The notes beneath the pieces are model-generated. The model was not told the origin of the DNA. It worked only from the letters and a program-made list of their open reading frames with translations, and made no database searches. The position numbers and the translations under genes are program-made. Of a stretch of 64,000 nucleotides of DNA, positions 17,589 through 26,304 are shown piece by piece (the first letter of the stretch is position 1; each line of letters opens with the position of its first letter). Origin of the DNA: Microbacterium sp. CGR2 (lineage in GTDB: Bacteria; Actinomycetota; Actinomycetes; Actinomycetales; Microbacteriaceae); NCBI RefSeq assembly GCF_003626735.1, contig NZ_RBHX01000001.1:558001-622000 (forward strand). The letters run 5' to 3'.

Positions 17589-17600
17589 TACATCGATGTA
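17589..17600. promoter_or_regulatory. LacI operator between aldO-like and lacI genes
   Basis: TACATCGATGTA is a perfect 12-bp palindrome in the 76-bp divergent gap. A related sequence occurs at the promoter of the next operon (18723-18738), so the LacI protein encoded at 17636 probably binds both. Confidence 0.6.
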
Positions 17601-17635
17601 GCGCGGGCCCCGAAGCGCCCGGCTAGGCTGACCGG

Positions 17636-18682
17636 ATGACCGCGATGCCGCTTCCCCGAGCGACGATGAAGGACGTCGCCGCTCTCGCCGGGGTCTCGCC
17701 GAAAACCGTTTCCAACGTCGTCACGGGGACGGTGGCGGTGCGCGAGGAGACGCGCGCCAAGGTCCAGGAAGCGATGGCTCACCTCGACTTCGTCCCCAAT
17801 CTGAGCGCTCGTGGACTGCGGAAAGGACGCTCGGGGATCATCGCGGTCGCACTGCCGGATCTCGCCACCGCATTCTCGGCGGAGCTGGTGCACCGCATCG
17901 TCGAGGCCGCCCATGAGCGCGGTCTCGCCGTGCAGGTGGAGGAGACCGCGTCGTCGCCGCAGCGCGAGAGCGAACTGGTCGCGCGAGCCAGAGCCCACCT
18001 CGTCGACGGGCTCATCCTCAACCCGATCCGCCTCGAAGACAGTGTGTTGAAGTACTCGAACCGACTGCCCCCGCTCGTGGTCATCGGCGAGGTGGAGCAG
18101 CACCGCGCCGATCACGTCCGCATCGACAGCCGCGCGGCCGCGGCGGATGCCACGCGACACGTGCTCTCCCGCGGCGCGACGCGCATCGCCGTCGTGGGGG
18201 CCGACAGCGACCCGTCGGTGGCGACCGCCACCAGCAGGCTCCGCCTCGAGGGGGTCCACGACGCGCTGCGCGAAGCCGGCATCTCGCGTGACCCGGCCCT
18301 CGAGATCAACCGACTCCCGTGGTCGATGGCGGGGGGCGCCGAGGCCATGCGCGTGCTGCTCGAGCGGCGGGTCGCGTTCGACGCGATCGTCGCCTTCACC
18401 GACTCGCTGGCTCTCGGTGCGCTGCACGAGTTGCACGACCACGACATCCGCGTGCCGGACGACGTGATCATCACGGGCTTCGACGACGTCGAGTTCTCGA
18501 AGTTCACGTCGCCGTCACTGACGTCGGTGGCGTTCGACCGACACGAGTTCGCCGAGGCGGCCCTCACTCTGCTCGAGTCGCGCATGGATGACCGCGGCTT
18601 GCGCCCTCGGTCGGTGACGCTGTCGCACCATCTGCTCGAACGCTCGAGCACTGCCGGTCGTCCCCGCGGCTACCGCCCCTGA
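17636..18682 (+). CDS. LacI-family regulator of the GH51 operon
   Basis: Repressor of 348 residues: helix-turn-helix (MKDVAALAGVSPKTVSNVVT) at the N terminus and a complete sensor domain ending with ITGFDDVEFSKFTSPSLTSV. The start ATG at 17636 is accepted although an internal ATG just before the helix-turn-helix (MKDVAAL) would also work; no strong ribosome site distinguishes them. It is divergent from the AldO-like gene and upstream of the binding-protein/permease/GH51 operon, both of which carry the TAC-N6-GTA type palindrome. I infer control of both. Confidence 0.9.
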   Translation: MTAMPLPRATMKDVAALAGVSPKTVSNVVTGTVAVREETRAKVQEAMAHLDFVPNLSARGLRKGRSGIIAVALPDLATAFSAELVHRIVEAAHERGLAVQVEETASSPQRESELVARARAHLVDGLILNPIRLEDSVLKYSNRLPPLVVIGEVEQHRADHVRIDSRAAAADATRHVLSRGATRIAVVGADSDPSVATATSRLRLEGVHDALREAGISRDPALEINRLPWSMAGGAEAMRVLLERRVAFDAIVAFTDSLALGALHELHDHDIRVPDDVIITGFDDVEFSKFTSPSLTSVAFDRHEFAEAALTLLESRMDDRGLRPRSVTLSHHLLERSSTAGRPRGYRP

Positions 18683-18712
18683 CGCGCCGGGCACGCGGTT
18701 CCGGCGAAACGC

Positions 18713-18740
18713 TTGCGCTCGGATTACTACGATGTAATGA
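18713..18740 (+). promoter_or_regulatory. Promoter and operator of the GH51 operon
   Basis: A -35 box TTGCGC (18713-18718) and a -10 box TAATGA (18735-18740) are 16 bp apart. The imperfect palindrome ATTACTACGATGTAAT (18723-18738) covers the spacer and -10 box and shares TAC and CGATGTA with the palindrome at 17589. Confidence 0.6.
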
Positions 18741-18776
18741 TGGGGCAACCCGCCCACCGGTCACGAAGGAGTGACG

Positions 18777-20111
18777 ATGACGCCCCCGCTCGATCTGTCC
18801 CGCAGGCAGTTCCTGACTGCCACCTCGCTCGCCGCCGGCGCAGCTCTGCTCGCCGGCTGCGCTCCCGGCACCACCGCCTCCGCCACCCAGACGCTGCAGT
18901 TCTGGCATCTGCTCAGCGGTGGCGACGGTGTCACGATGTCGCAACTGCTCGACGAGGTCAACGGCGCCCAGAGCGCCTTCCGCATGCGCCCCACCGTCCT
19001 CGCCTGGGGCACCCCGTACTACACGAAGCTCGCCATGGCAGGAGCCGGCGGCCGCGCCCCGGACGTCGCGATCATGCACGCCACACGCACGGTCGGCTGG
19101 GCCCCGGGCGGGCTGCTCGACCGCTGGGACGTCGACAAGCTCGCGTCGCTCGGCATCGAGGAGTCGTCCTTCCCGAAGCCGATCTGGGAGAAGGGCTTCG
19201 TCGGCGAGGGCATGTACAGCATCGCTCTGGACGCGCACCCCTTCGTCATGATGTTCAACACCGACATCTGTGACGCTGCCGGTGTGCTCGACAGCGACGG
19301 CAAGCTCGCCGAGACCTCCTCCCCCGAGGAATTCGTCGAGCAACTGCGCACGGTCGGAGGCTCGGCCGAGGGACACGCACTCTCGTTCGGCTACCTCGGT
19401 GACGGCGCGCAGATGTGGCGCCTGTTCTACACGTTCTACTCGCAGCACGGTGCCGCGATGGAACTTCCGATCGGCGGCAAGGCGGTCATCGACAAGGAGG
19501 CCGCCGTCGAGTCGCTCACGCTGATGCAGACGCTCCTCGACGGGGAGATCGCTCAGGCCCAGGCCGACTACGGCAGCGCGATCGCCGAGTTCTCCACCGG
19601 CAAGAGCGGGATGCTGTTCACCGGTGTCTGGGAACTGCGCACCATGCAGGCCGCCGGCATCCCGTTCGACGCCACGATGATCCCGAACCTGTACGGGACA
19701 CCGGCCGTCTACGCCGACTCGCACTCCTTCGTGCTTCCGAACCAGACGAACGCCGATCCGGTCAAGCGCGACCTGACCTACGAGTTCGTCGCCGACATGC
19801 TGAAGAACTCCTTCGGCTGGGCCGAGGCAGGGCACATCCCCGCCTACCTCCCGGTCACCGAGTCGCCCGAGTACTCCGAGCTCATCCCCCAGGCCAACTA
19901 CGCCGAGGCGGCGCAGCACGTGGTCTACGACCCGACCGCGTGGTTCACCGGCTCCGGATCGAACTTCCAGTCCGAGTTCGGTGCCGCAGTGCAGGAAGTC
20001 CTGCTCTCGGGCGCCGACCCGGCCGCGGCGATCGATCGCTTCGAAGCACGCGTCAACACTCTGCTCCGACAGCCGAACCCGGCCGATCCCGAAGGGACGT
20101 TCACGTCATGA
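18777..20111 (+). CDS. Sugar-binding lipoprotein with Tat-type signal
   Basis: Extracellular solute-binding protein of 444 residues (family 1). The N terminus has the twin-arginine motif SRRQFL followed by a hydrophobic stretch and lipobox LAGC, so it is probably exported folded through Tat and lipid-anchored. The ATG at 18777 has GAAGGA 6 nt upstream; the GTG at 18771 is less well placed. It is the first gene of an operon with two permeases and a GH51 arabinofuranosidase, which suggests arabino-oligosaccharides as ligand. The stop overlaps the next start (ATGA). Confidence 0.9.
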   Translation: MTPPLDLSRRQFLTATSLAAGAALLAGCAPGTTASATQTLQFWHLLSGGDGVTMSQLLDEVNGAQSAFRMRPTVLAWGTPYYTKLAMAGAGGRAPDVAIMHATRTVGWAPGGLLDRWDVDKLASLGIEESSFPKPIWEKGFVGEGMYSIALDAHPFVMMFNTDICDAAGVLDSDGKLAETSSPEEFVEQLRTVGGSAEGHALSFGYLGDGAQMWRLFYTFYSQHGAAMELPIGGKAVIDKEAAVESLTLMQTLLDGEIAQAQADYGSAIAEFSTGKSGMLFTGVWELRTMQAAGIPFDATMIPNLYGTPAVYADSHSFVLPNQTNADPVKRDLTYEFVADMLKNSFGWAEAGHIPAYLPVTESPEYSELIPQANYAEAAQHVVYDPTAWFTGSGSNFQSEFGAAVQEVLLSGADPAAAIDRFEARVNTLLRQPNPADPEGTFTS

Positions 20112-21067
20112 CGACCACGACCACGGCCACAGACTCCACACGGACCATCGTCACCGGATCGAAGAAGAAGGCCACGCCCGACCGCCGTGCCGGCTCCCGC
20201 AATCGCGAGCAGCTGATCAGCTGGGCCTTCCTGGCACCCTTCCTCATCGCCTTCCTGCTGTTCCTCGTCTGGCCGATCATCCACGGCATCATCCTCAGCT
20301 TCACCGACCAGTCCCTCACCGGTGCCGGCGGAGCCTTCGTCGGCTTCGCGAACTACACCGAAGCGCTCAGCGACCCCAAGATGTGGCAGTCGCTCGGGAA
20401 CACCGTCTGGTTCACCCTGCTCTCCACCGTTCCGCTAGTGCTCATCGCCCTCGTGATGGCAGCACTGGTGGACCGCGGCATCCCCGGTCAGTGGCTGTGG
20501 CGACTGTCGTTCTTCATGCCGTTCCTGCTCGCTTCGACCGTCATCTCCCAGATCTGGGTCTGGATCTTCAACCCGCAGGTCGGTGCGGCCAACAACATCC
20601 TCGAGGCGTTCGGACTCGAACCGCTCGCCTGGCTGCAGAACCCCGACACCAACATGATGTCGATCGTGATCGCCACGGTCTGGTGGACGGTCGGGTTCAA
20701 CTTCCTCCTCTATCTGGCGGCGATGCAGAACATCCCGCCGCAGCAGTACGAGGCGGCGTCGCTCGATGGCGCGGGCCCGTGGCGCCAGTTCTGGTCGATC
20801 ACGCTTCCCCAACTCGGGCCGGCGACCGTCCTGATCCTGATCCTGCAGATCCTCGCCTCGCTGAAACTGTTCGACCAGGCGTACCAGATGCTCGGCGGGG
20901 TCGCGAGTGACACCACCCGCTCGATCGTCCAGTACATCTACGAGGCCGGATTCGTCAGCTACCGGTTCGGCTACTCTGCCGCCATCTCATACGTGTTCTT
21001 CGCCATCATCGTCATCCTGGGCGTCGCGCAGGCCCTGATCATGCGCCGCCGGAAGGAGCAGCTCTGA
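20108..21067 (+). CDS. Sugar ABC transporter permease (MalF type)
   Basis: Membrane subunit of 319 residues with a basic cytoplasmic N-terminal tail and about six helices. The EAA loop reads YEAASLDGAGPWRQFWSITL near residue 215. Translation is coupled to the genes on both sides: its ATG overlaps the binding-protein stop by 4 nt and its stop overlaps the next ATG by 1 nt. As in the operon at 3306, no ATPase is encoded here. Confidence 0.92.
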   Translation: MTTTTTATDSTRTIVTGSKKKATPDRRAGSRNREQLISWAFLAPFLIAFLLFLVWPIIHGIILSFTDQSLTGAGGAFVGFANYTEALSDPKMWQSLGNTVWFTLLSTVPLVLIALVMAALVDRGIPGQWLWRLSFFMPFLLASTVISQIWVWIFNPQVGAANNILEAFGLEPLAWLQNPDTNMMSIVIATVWWTVGFNFLLYLAAMQNIPPQQYEAASLDGAGPWRQFWSITLPQLGPATVLILILQILASLKLFDQAYQMLGGVASDTTRSIVQYIYEAGFVSYRFGYSAAISYVFFAIIVILGVAQALIMRRRKEQL

Positions 21068-21978
21068 TGTCCACCGCCACCGCCACCCGCACCGAGGCGA
21101 TCACCAACGCGAAAGCGCGCGGTCCTCGCCACTCGCACCTCCCCGGCCAGAAGCCGTTCGGGCCCCTGCGCATCACCGCGTTCGTCATCCTGCTGATCAT
21201 GGCCATCGGCTGGCTGCTGCCCTTCCTGTGGGCCGTCGCCACCGCCTTCAAGACCGAGACGGATGCCGCATCCGGCGACCCGGGCTGGATCGGGCAGAGC
21301 GGCCCGACGATCGAGGCGTTCACCGCGATCCTGTCGCAGGGCAACGTCTACGTCTGGGCCTTCAACAGCCTGTGGACGTCGGTCGCGATCACTCTGATCA
21401 CCCTGACGATCTCGGCGCTGGCCGCCTATGCGTTCTCCCGGTTGGACTTCACCGGTCGCAAGTGGCTGTTCGTCGTCATCATCGCCTCGATCGTGGTCCC
21501 GCCGCAGGTGCTGATCATCCCGCTGTTCTACGAGATGCTCGCCTTCAACCTCATCGACACGTACTGGGGTCTGATCCTGCCGCAGGTCGTCGCACCGGCG
21601 ATGGTGTTCATCCTGAAGCGGTTCTTCGACGCGGTCCCGATCGAGCTCGAAGACGCCGCCCGCGTCGACGGCGCCGGACGACTGCGCATCTTCTGGTCGA
21701 TCGTGCTGCCGCTGTCGCGCCCGATCATGGCGTCCGTCGGCATCTTCGTCTTCATCGCCGCGTGGAACAACTTCCTCTGGCCGTTCCTCGTCATCAACGA
21801 CACCACCCTGATGACGCTGCCGGTGGGACTCCAGACCGTGATCAGCGCCTACGGCGTGCAGTACGCCCAGGTCATGGCGCAGGCCGTGCTCGCGGCGCTT
21901 CCGCTCATCGTCGTGTTCCTCATCTTCCAGAAGCAGATCGTCAAGGGAGTCGCGACCAGCGGCTTCGGCGGTCAGTAA
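21067..21978 (+). CDS. Sugar ABC transporter permease (MalG type)
   Basis: Partner permease of 303 residues with six predicted helices and the EAA loop EDAARVDGAGRLRIFWSIVL. It follows directly on the first permease gene (TGATG). Together with the Tat-lipoprotein it would import arabinose-containing oligosaccharides that are then cut by the GH51 enzyme encoded next; the substrate is inferred from context. Confidence 0.92.
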   Translation: MSTATATRTEAITNAKARGPRHSHLPGQKPFGPLRITAFVILLIMAIGWLLPFLWAVATAFKTETDAASGDPGWIGQSGPTIEAFTAILSQGNVYVWAFNSLWTSVAITLITLTISALAAYAFSRLDFTGRKWLFVVIIASIVVPPQVLIIPLFYEMLAFNLIDTYWGLILPQVVAPAMVFILKRFFDAVPIELEDAARVDGAGRLRIFWSIVLPLSRPIMASVGIFVFIAAWNNFLWPFLVINDTTLMTLPVGLQTVISAYGVQYAQVMAQAVLAALPLIVVFLIFQKQIVKGVATSGFGGQ

Positions 21979-21994
21979 TCCCCACCGCAGTCCC

Positions 21995-22018
21995 GCCCCG
22001 GGGCGCATGCCCCGGGGC
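21995..22018 (+). terminator. Intercistronic hairpin before the GH51 gene
   Basis: GCCCCGGGGC occurs twice (21995-22004 and 22009-22018) separated by GCAT. Each copy is itself a palindrome and the two can pair with each other. It may tune expression of the hydrolase relative to the transporter. Confidence 0.55.
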
Positions 22019-22057
22019 GCATCCGTCCCCACCCACGGCCCACTCCTAAGGAGAGCT

Positions 22058-23581
22058 ATGTCTCAGGCCCGCATCACCATCGACCGCGACTTCACGATCG
22101 CCGACGTCCCCCGGAGGCTCTTCGGGTCGTTCGTCGAGCACATGGGTCGCTGCGTCTACACCGGCATCTACGAACCCGGCCACCCCCAAGCCGACGAGCG
22201 CGGATTCCGCCAGGACGTGCTCGCGCTGGTGAAGGAGATGGGTCCGACCGTGATCCGGTACCCCGGGGGCAACTTCGTCTCCGGGTACCGGTGGGAAGAC
22301 GGCGTCGGCCCGGTCGAGGACCGCCCCGTGCGCATCGACGGCGCATGGCACACGATCGAGACGAACGCCTTCGGCCTCCACGAGTTCATGGACTGGGCGA
22401 AGGATGCCGAGGTCGAGGTCATGGAGGCGATCAACCTCGGCACCCGAGGTGTGGAGGAGGCTCGCGCGCTCGTCGAGTACGCGAACCACCCCTCCGGCAC
22501 GTACTGGTCGGACCTGCGCCGCAAGAACGGTGCGGAGAAGCCGTTCGACATCAAGTTGTGGTGCCTGGGCAACGAGCTCGACGGTCCGTGGCAGATCGGC
22601 GGCAAGACCGCGGCCGAGTACGGGCGCCTGGCCCAGGAGTCCGCCAAGGCGATGAAGCTGGTCGACTCGTCGATCGAGCTCGTCGCGGTGGGTTCGTCGG
22701 CGCGGTCGATGCCGACGTTCGGTTCGTGGGAGCACACCGTGCTCACCCACGCCTACGACGAGGTCGACTTCGTCTCGATGCACGCCTACTACCAGGAGCA
22801 CGACGGCGACGCCGAGTCGTTCCTCGCCGAGTCCGTCGACATGGATGCGTTCATCGAAGGCGTCATCGCCACCGTCGACGCGGTCAAGGCTGCGGGGAAG
22901 CACACCAAGCAGGTCGACATCTCGTTCGACGAGTGGAACGTGTGGGACCAGGTGAAGTACAACGACGTGGAGGCCGGCGAGATCGCCAAGGCCGGGTGGC
23001 GGCAGCATCCGCGGCTCATCGAGGACACGTACTCGGTGACGGATGCCGTCGTCGTCGGCACCCTGCTCAACAGCCTGCTGCGTCACGGCGACCGCGTGAA
23101 GATCGCCAACCAGGCGCAGCTCGTCAACGTGATCGCCCCGATCCGCTCCGAAGAGGGCGGGGCCGCATGGCGTCAGACGAGCTTCTGGCCGTTCGAGCGG
23201 ATGGCGCGTCTCGCGAAGGGACGTATCCTGCGTCTCGCGGTGTCCGCGCCGCAGATCGAGACGAAGCGCTACGGCGGTGTGGATTCGGTGGATGCCGCCG
23301 CCACCTACGACGAGGAGACGGGCCGGGTGGTGCTGTTCGTCGCCAACCGCTCCCTCGACGAGGAGAGCGACCTCACGGTCGACCTGCACGGGCTGAGCGG
23401 TCTGCGGGTCACGAACGCCGAGACCCTGACGATTCCCGAAGGCGGCGACCGCCACACCGCCAACCTCGAGACCACGCCGGACAGCGTGCACATGGTGCCG
23501 CTCGCCGGCACCGAGGTCGTCGACGGCGCCGTCCGTGCGAAGCTGCCGCCGCTGTCGTGGTCGGTGATCGAGCTCGCCTGA
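22058..23581 (+). CDS. GH51 alpha-L-arabinofuranosidase
   Basis: Cytoplasmic glycoside hydrolase of 507 residues that removes terminal alpha-L-arabinofuranose from arabinan and arabinoxylan oligosaccharides with retention. The acid/base glutamate is E173 (CLGNELDG) and the nucleophile E292 (SFDEWNVW), matching Geobacillus AbfA E175 and E294. A TIM barrel is followed by a C-terminal beta domain. No signal peptide is seen, so substrate must be imported. The ATG at 22058 has a clear AAGGAGA site. It is the last gene of the operon and a strong terminator follows. Confidence 0.95.
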   Translation: MSQARITIDRDFTIADVPRRLFGSFVEHMGRCVYTGIYEPGHPQADERGFRQDVLALVKEMGPTVIRYPGGNFVSGYRWEDGVGPVEDRPVRIDGAWHTIETNAFGLHEFMDWAKDAEVEVMEAINLGTRGVEEARALVEYANHPSGTYWSDLRRKNGAEKPFDIKLWCLGNELDGPWQIGGKTAAEYGRLAQESAKAMKLVDSSIELVAVGSSARSMPTFGSWEHTVLTHAYDEVDFVSMHAYYQEHDGDAESFLAESVDMDAFIEGVIATVDAVKAAGKHTKQVDISFDEWNVWDQVKYNDVEAGEIAKAGWRQHPRLIEDTYSVTDAVVVGTLLNSLLRHGDRVKIANQAQLVNVIAPIRSEEGGAAWRQTSFWPFERMARLAKGRILRLAVSAPQIETKRYGGVDSVDAAATYDEETGRVVLFVANRSLDEESDLTVDLHGLSGLRVTNAETLTIPEGGDRHTANLETTPDSVHMVPLAGTEVVDGAVRAKLPPLSWSVIELA

Positions 23582-23592
23582 GCCCGGAACAG

Positions 23593-23628
23593 GAAGAAGC
23601 CCGGTATCAGTCGATACCGGGCTTCTTC
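23593..23628. terminator. Bidirectional intrinsic terminator
   Basis: A perfect 16-bp stem (23593-23608 with 23613-23628) with a 4-nt loop AGTC sits between the convergent GH51 and surface-protease genes. Stem ends GAAGAAG/CTTCTTC give short A and T runs on either side, so it can work in both directions. Confidence 0.85.
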
Positions 23629-23660
23629 GTGTCAGACGTCAGGCGTCAGACGTCGAGGTG

Positions 23661-25994
23661 TCAGACCTCGAGCATCTTCCGACGACGCACCGCGAGCAGC
23701 ATTCCAGCGGACAGCAGCGCAAGGGCGAAAGCCCCGGCCGTGAGCGGGACGAACATGTCGACACCCGTCTCAGCGAGTCCGCCGTCGTCGTCCGGTGCGG
23801 CACCGCCGCCACCGCCGACGCCGCCGTCACCCTCGCCGCCGTCACCCTCGCCGCCGCCACCGGCGCCCGGTGCGGCCAGCACCGCGAACGCCAGGGTGGT
23901 CGCAGCGGAGGAGACGTCGTCGACACTCTGCGTTGCCGCGACCGAGTAGTCACCCGATTCGAGAGCGGCACCGAAGTCGACGCTCCATGCACCGTCGACG
24001 ACGGTCGCCGTGAAGACACCGCTCGCCGCGTCGAGCGCGCTGAGCTGTGCGGAGGTGGGCTCTTCGCCGGTGAGCTTCACGGTGACCGTGGCGCCGTCGA
24101 TACCCGTGCCCGAGAGCTGCGTCGGTCCACCGTCATGCGGGAACGTGTCGCCGTCCTGGATCGAGGTCACAGCCGGAGCGACCGGAACGACCTTGAAAGC
24201 TGACGTCGCTTCCGGAGAGACCTCCGCGAGGCGGGTCTGCGTGACGACGATGCTGTGCGAGCCGTAGCCCAGGTCGACCCCGGTGACCGTCCACTCGCCC
24301 GTGGCGCCGACCGTGGTCGTGCCGAGCTCGTTGCCCTCAGCGTCCTCGACGACGATGCCCGCGGTCGGGAGACCGGTGCCGCTGATCTGCGTGACCGTCG
24401 CGGTGACCGTCGAGCCGTCAGCCGGCGAGGTGATCACCGGTGCGACGAGCGGAGCGGGAGCGACGAGCACGTTGATCGTGGTCGCCTCGGACTGGCTCAT
24501 GCCGTTGACCGAGGTGATCGAGATCGTTGCCGGGCCCAGGTTGACCGGGCCTGCGAAGGAGAACTTTCCACCCTCGACAGCCACAGTCTGCGGCTCAGCG
24601 GTTCCGGTCTGCGTGACGGTCACCTCGGTGGCGCCGGGAGCGGTGCCGGTGACGGTCTGTCCGGGGGTGACGGTCGCGCCGTCGGCCGGGCTGGCGACAG
24701 CAGGAGCGTCGAGGTCGAGCGCGACCTCGTAGCCGCCGGTCTTCGGAAGCGCCGTCACGAGGGACGCTGCCCAGGTGAACTGCTCTGCGCCGGTGTCAGG
24801 ATCTGCCGGGGAGCCACCACTGATGACGCCGACGGCCTTGTTGCCCTGGAAGACCGCTCCACCGGAGTCACCGGGAGCTGCCAGCGTGTCGCTGGAGAAG
24901 CCCTGGACGAACTGTCCGCCGATGTTCGCCCAGCCGTTGAGGATGTCGTCCGAGCCGATCGCTCCGGTGGTGAAGCCGGTCGTGCGGCCGCTCTTGGAGA
25001 CGGCGCCAACCTGCGGAGCGCCGGCGGACTTGATGGGAATGGTGCTGGCTGCGAGCGAGTCGAGCGCTGCTCCGGCCGTCGTCCAGTCGGTCACGGCGGG
25101 AAGAGGGTTCCAACCACCCGCGGCGTCGAGGTCGATGACCGAGATGTCGGTCGCTTCGGTGTCTCCGGCCTCTCCGGGTTCGTTGCCCGTGCTGCCGAAC
25201 TGCGCGAAGCCGTAGGTTCCGAGAACCTCGGGGTCGGCCGGGAGGACGAAACCTTCGCCGCCGACGGCCGGCTCCTCGCCGGGGACGGTCAGCGTGGTGA
25301 ACGCGTACTTGTTCCAGTCGTCGTCGAACGCACAGTGACCTGCACTGAGCAGAGCCGGGGTGCGGCCGGGTCCCCAGGCAGCGAAGCCGACGGAGCAGGC
25401 TCCACCGATGAGGTCGGCGTCAGTCACGGTGACGTATCCCTGACCGCCGACGACGTCGCCCTCGGCGAACTTGGTCAGAGTGGACGCTGCGGTCGCGACC
25501 TCAGCGATTTCCACTCCGGACGTCGAGGAGAATTCCTCGGCGAACTTCTCCTCGGCGGCTGCGCCTTCCGGCGCGGTCTCCTCGGTGACGACGACGACGC
25601 CCTCTTCTGCGGCGTTGTCACCGACGGCGACGACTTCCACACCGCTCTCAGCGGCTTCCTCCACAGCGTCGAGGAGCTCGACGGGAGGCTGCGCGGCGGG
25701 AGCCTTGGCCGCCGGGGCAGCCTTGAGCGCCTCGGCCTGAGCCGGCGCTTCGGTCTCGGCCGGCGCTGCCGGCGCTTCGGTCTCGGCCGGTGCCTCGGTC
25801 TCCGCCGGCGCGGTGGGCGCTGCGGTCTCGGCCGGGGCTGCCGGTGCGGCGGTCTCCGACGTCGTTGCCGGATCGACCGGCTGTCCTGCCGTGTCGTCGG
25901 CGAACGCCGGAGTCGAGACGAAGAGCCCCGACAGGGCGATCGTCGCGGCGGCGGTCAACGCCAATGGGCGTCGTGCTGTCCTTCTGTGCTTCAT
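23661..25994 (-). CDS. Sortase-anchored S1-type serine protease with Ig-like repeats
   Basis: Surface protein of 777 residues. In order: signal peptide (1-32, ending AFA), a low-complexity Ala/Pro/Glu/Thr stretch to about residue 100, a trypsin-fold protease domain, several Ig-like repeat modules, a Gly-rich linker, and a wall-sorting signal LAETG (740-744) with membrane helix and RRRK tail. The catalytic triad is visible: H220 (SAGHC), D283 (TDISV) and S377 (GDSGGAVF), as in streptogrisin-like proteases. LAxTG is the class E sortase type common in actinobacteria. The ATG at 25994 is chosen because it begins the signal peptide. Substrate unknown; single gene. Confidence 0.85.
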   Translation of the reverse strand: MKHRRTARRPLALTAAATIALSGLFVSTPAFADDTAGQPVDPATTSETAAPAAPAETAAPTAPAETEAPAETEAPAAPAETEAPAQAEALKAAPAAKAPAAQPPVELLDAVEEAAESGVEVVAVGDNAAEEGVVVVTEETAPEGAAAEEKFAEEFSSTSGVEIAEVATAASTLTKFAEGDVVGGQGYVTVTDADLIGGACSVGFAAWGPGRTPALLSAGHCAFDDDWNKYAFTTLTVPGEEPAVGGEGFVLPADPEVLGTYGFAQFGSTGNEPGEAGDTEATDISVIDLDAAGGWNPLPAVTDWTTAGAALDSLAASTIPIKSAGAPQVGAVSKSGRTTGFTTGAIGSDDILNGWANIGGQFVQGFSSDTLAAPGDSGGAVFQGNKAVGVISGGSPADPDTGAEQFTWAASLVTALPKTGGYEVALDLDAPAVASPADGATVTPGQTVTGTAPGATEVTVTQTGTAEPQTVAVEGGKFSFAGPVNLGPATISITSVNGMSQSEATTINVLVAPAPLVAPVITSPADGSTVTATVTQISGTGLPTAGIVVEDAEGNELGTTTVGATGEWTVTGVDLGYGSHSIVVTQTRLAEVSPEATSAFKVVPVAPAVTSIQDGDTFPHDGGPTQLSGTGIDGATVTVKLTGEEPTSAQLSALDAASGVFTATVVDGAWSVDFGAALESGDYSVAATQSVDDVSSAATTLAFAVLAAPGAGGGGEGDGGEGDGGVGGGGGAAPDDDGGLAETGVDMFVPLTAGAFALALLSAGMLLAVRRRKMLEV

Positions 25995-26304
25995 GTGATG
26001 TGGGTCCTTGCTCGTCACGGATCGTCGTTTCACCTGACAGCGGCTGCGCGTAGATACGCGCAACCGGCCTGCGTCCCGGTCGAGGGCGCATAGTGCGACG
26101 CTGGTTCCCCCGAGCAGCAGAGATCCCGCGCCTCAGTGGGGTGCAGGATCAACCGAAATACTAGTCAGCGAATGCACAGGAAAGCGAGCGTTTTCACCGG
26201 AAGTTCATAAGAGATGGGCAGATCTGCCCACTTTGCTCCACCGAATCGAGGAAAACAGGAAGAAAAGACTCCTTCCCGATTGCTGCAGAGGTGCGGCGAC
26301 TAGC
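25995..26304. other. Divergent intergenic region with one palindrome
   Basis: About 310 bp between two divergent genes. I see no ORF with coding character and no RNA gene. The only clear structure is the 16-bp perfect palindrome TGGGCAGATCTGCCCA at 26215-26230. The promoters of both neighbours must lie here but no box is convincing. Confidence 0.6.

Noticed and set aside
24255..26093. A 612-codon plus-strand frame opposite the surface protease
   Set aside because: Arg/Gly-rich shadow; the minus-strand gene has signal peptide, catalytic triad and sorting signal.
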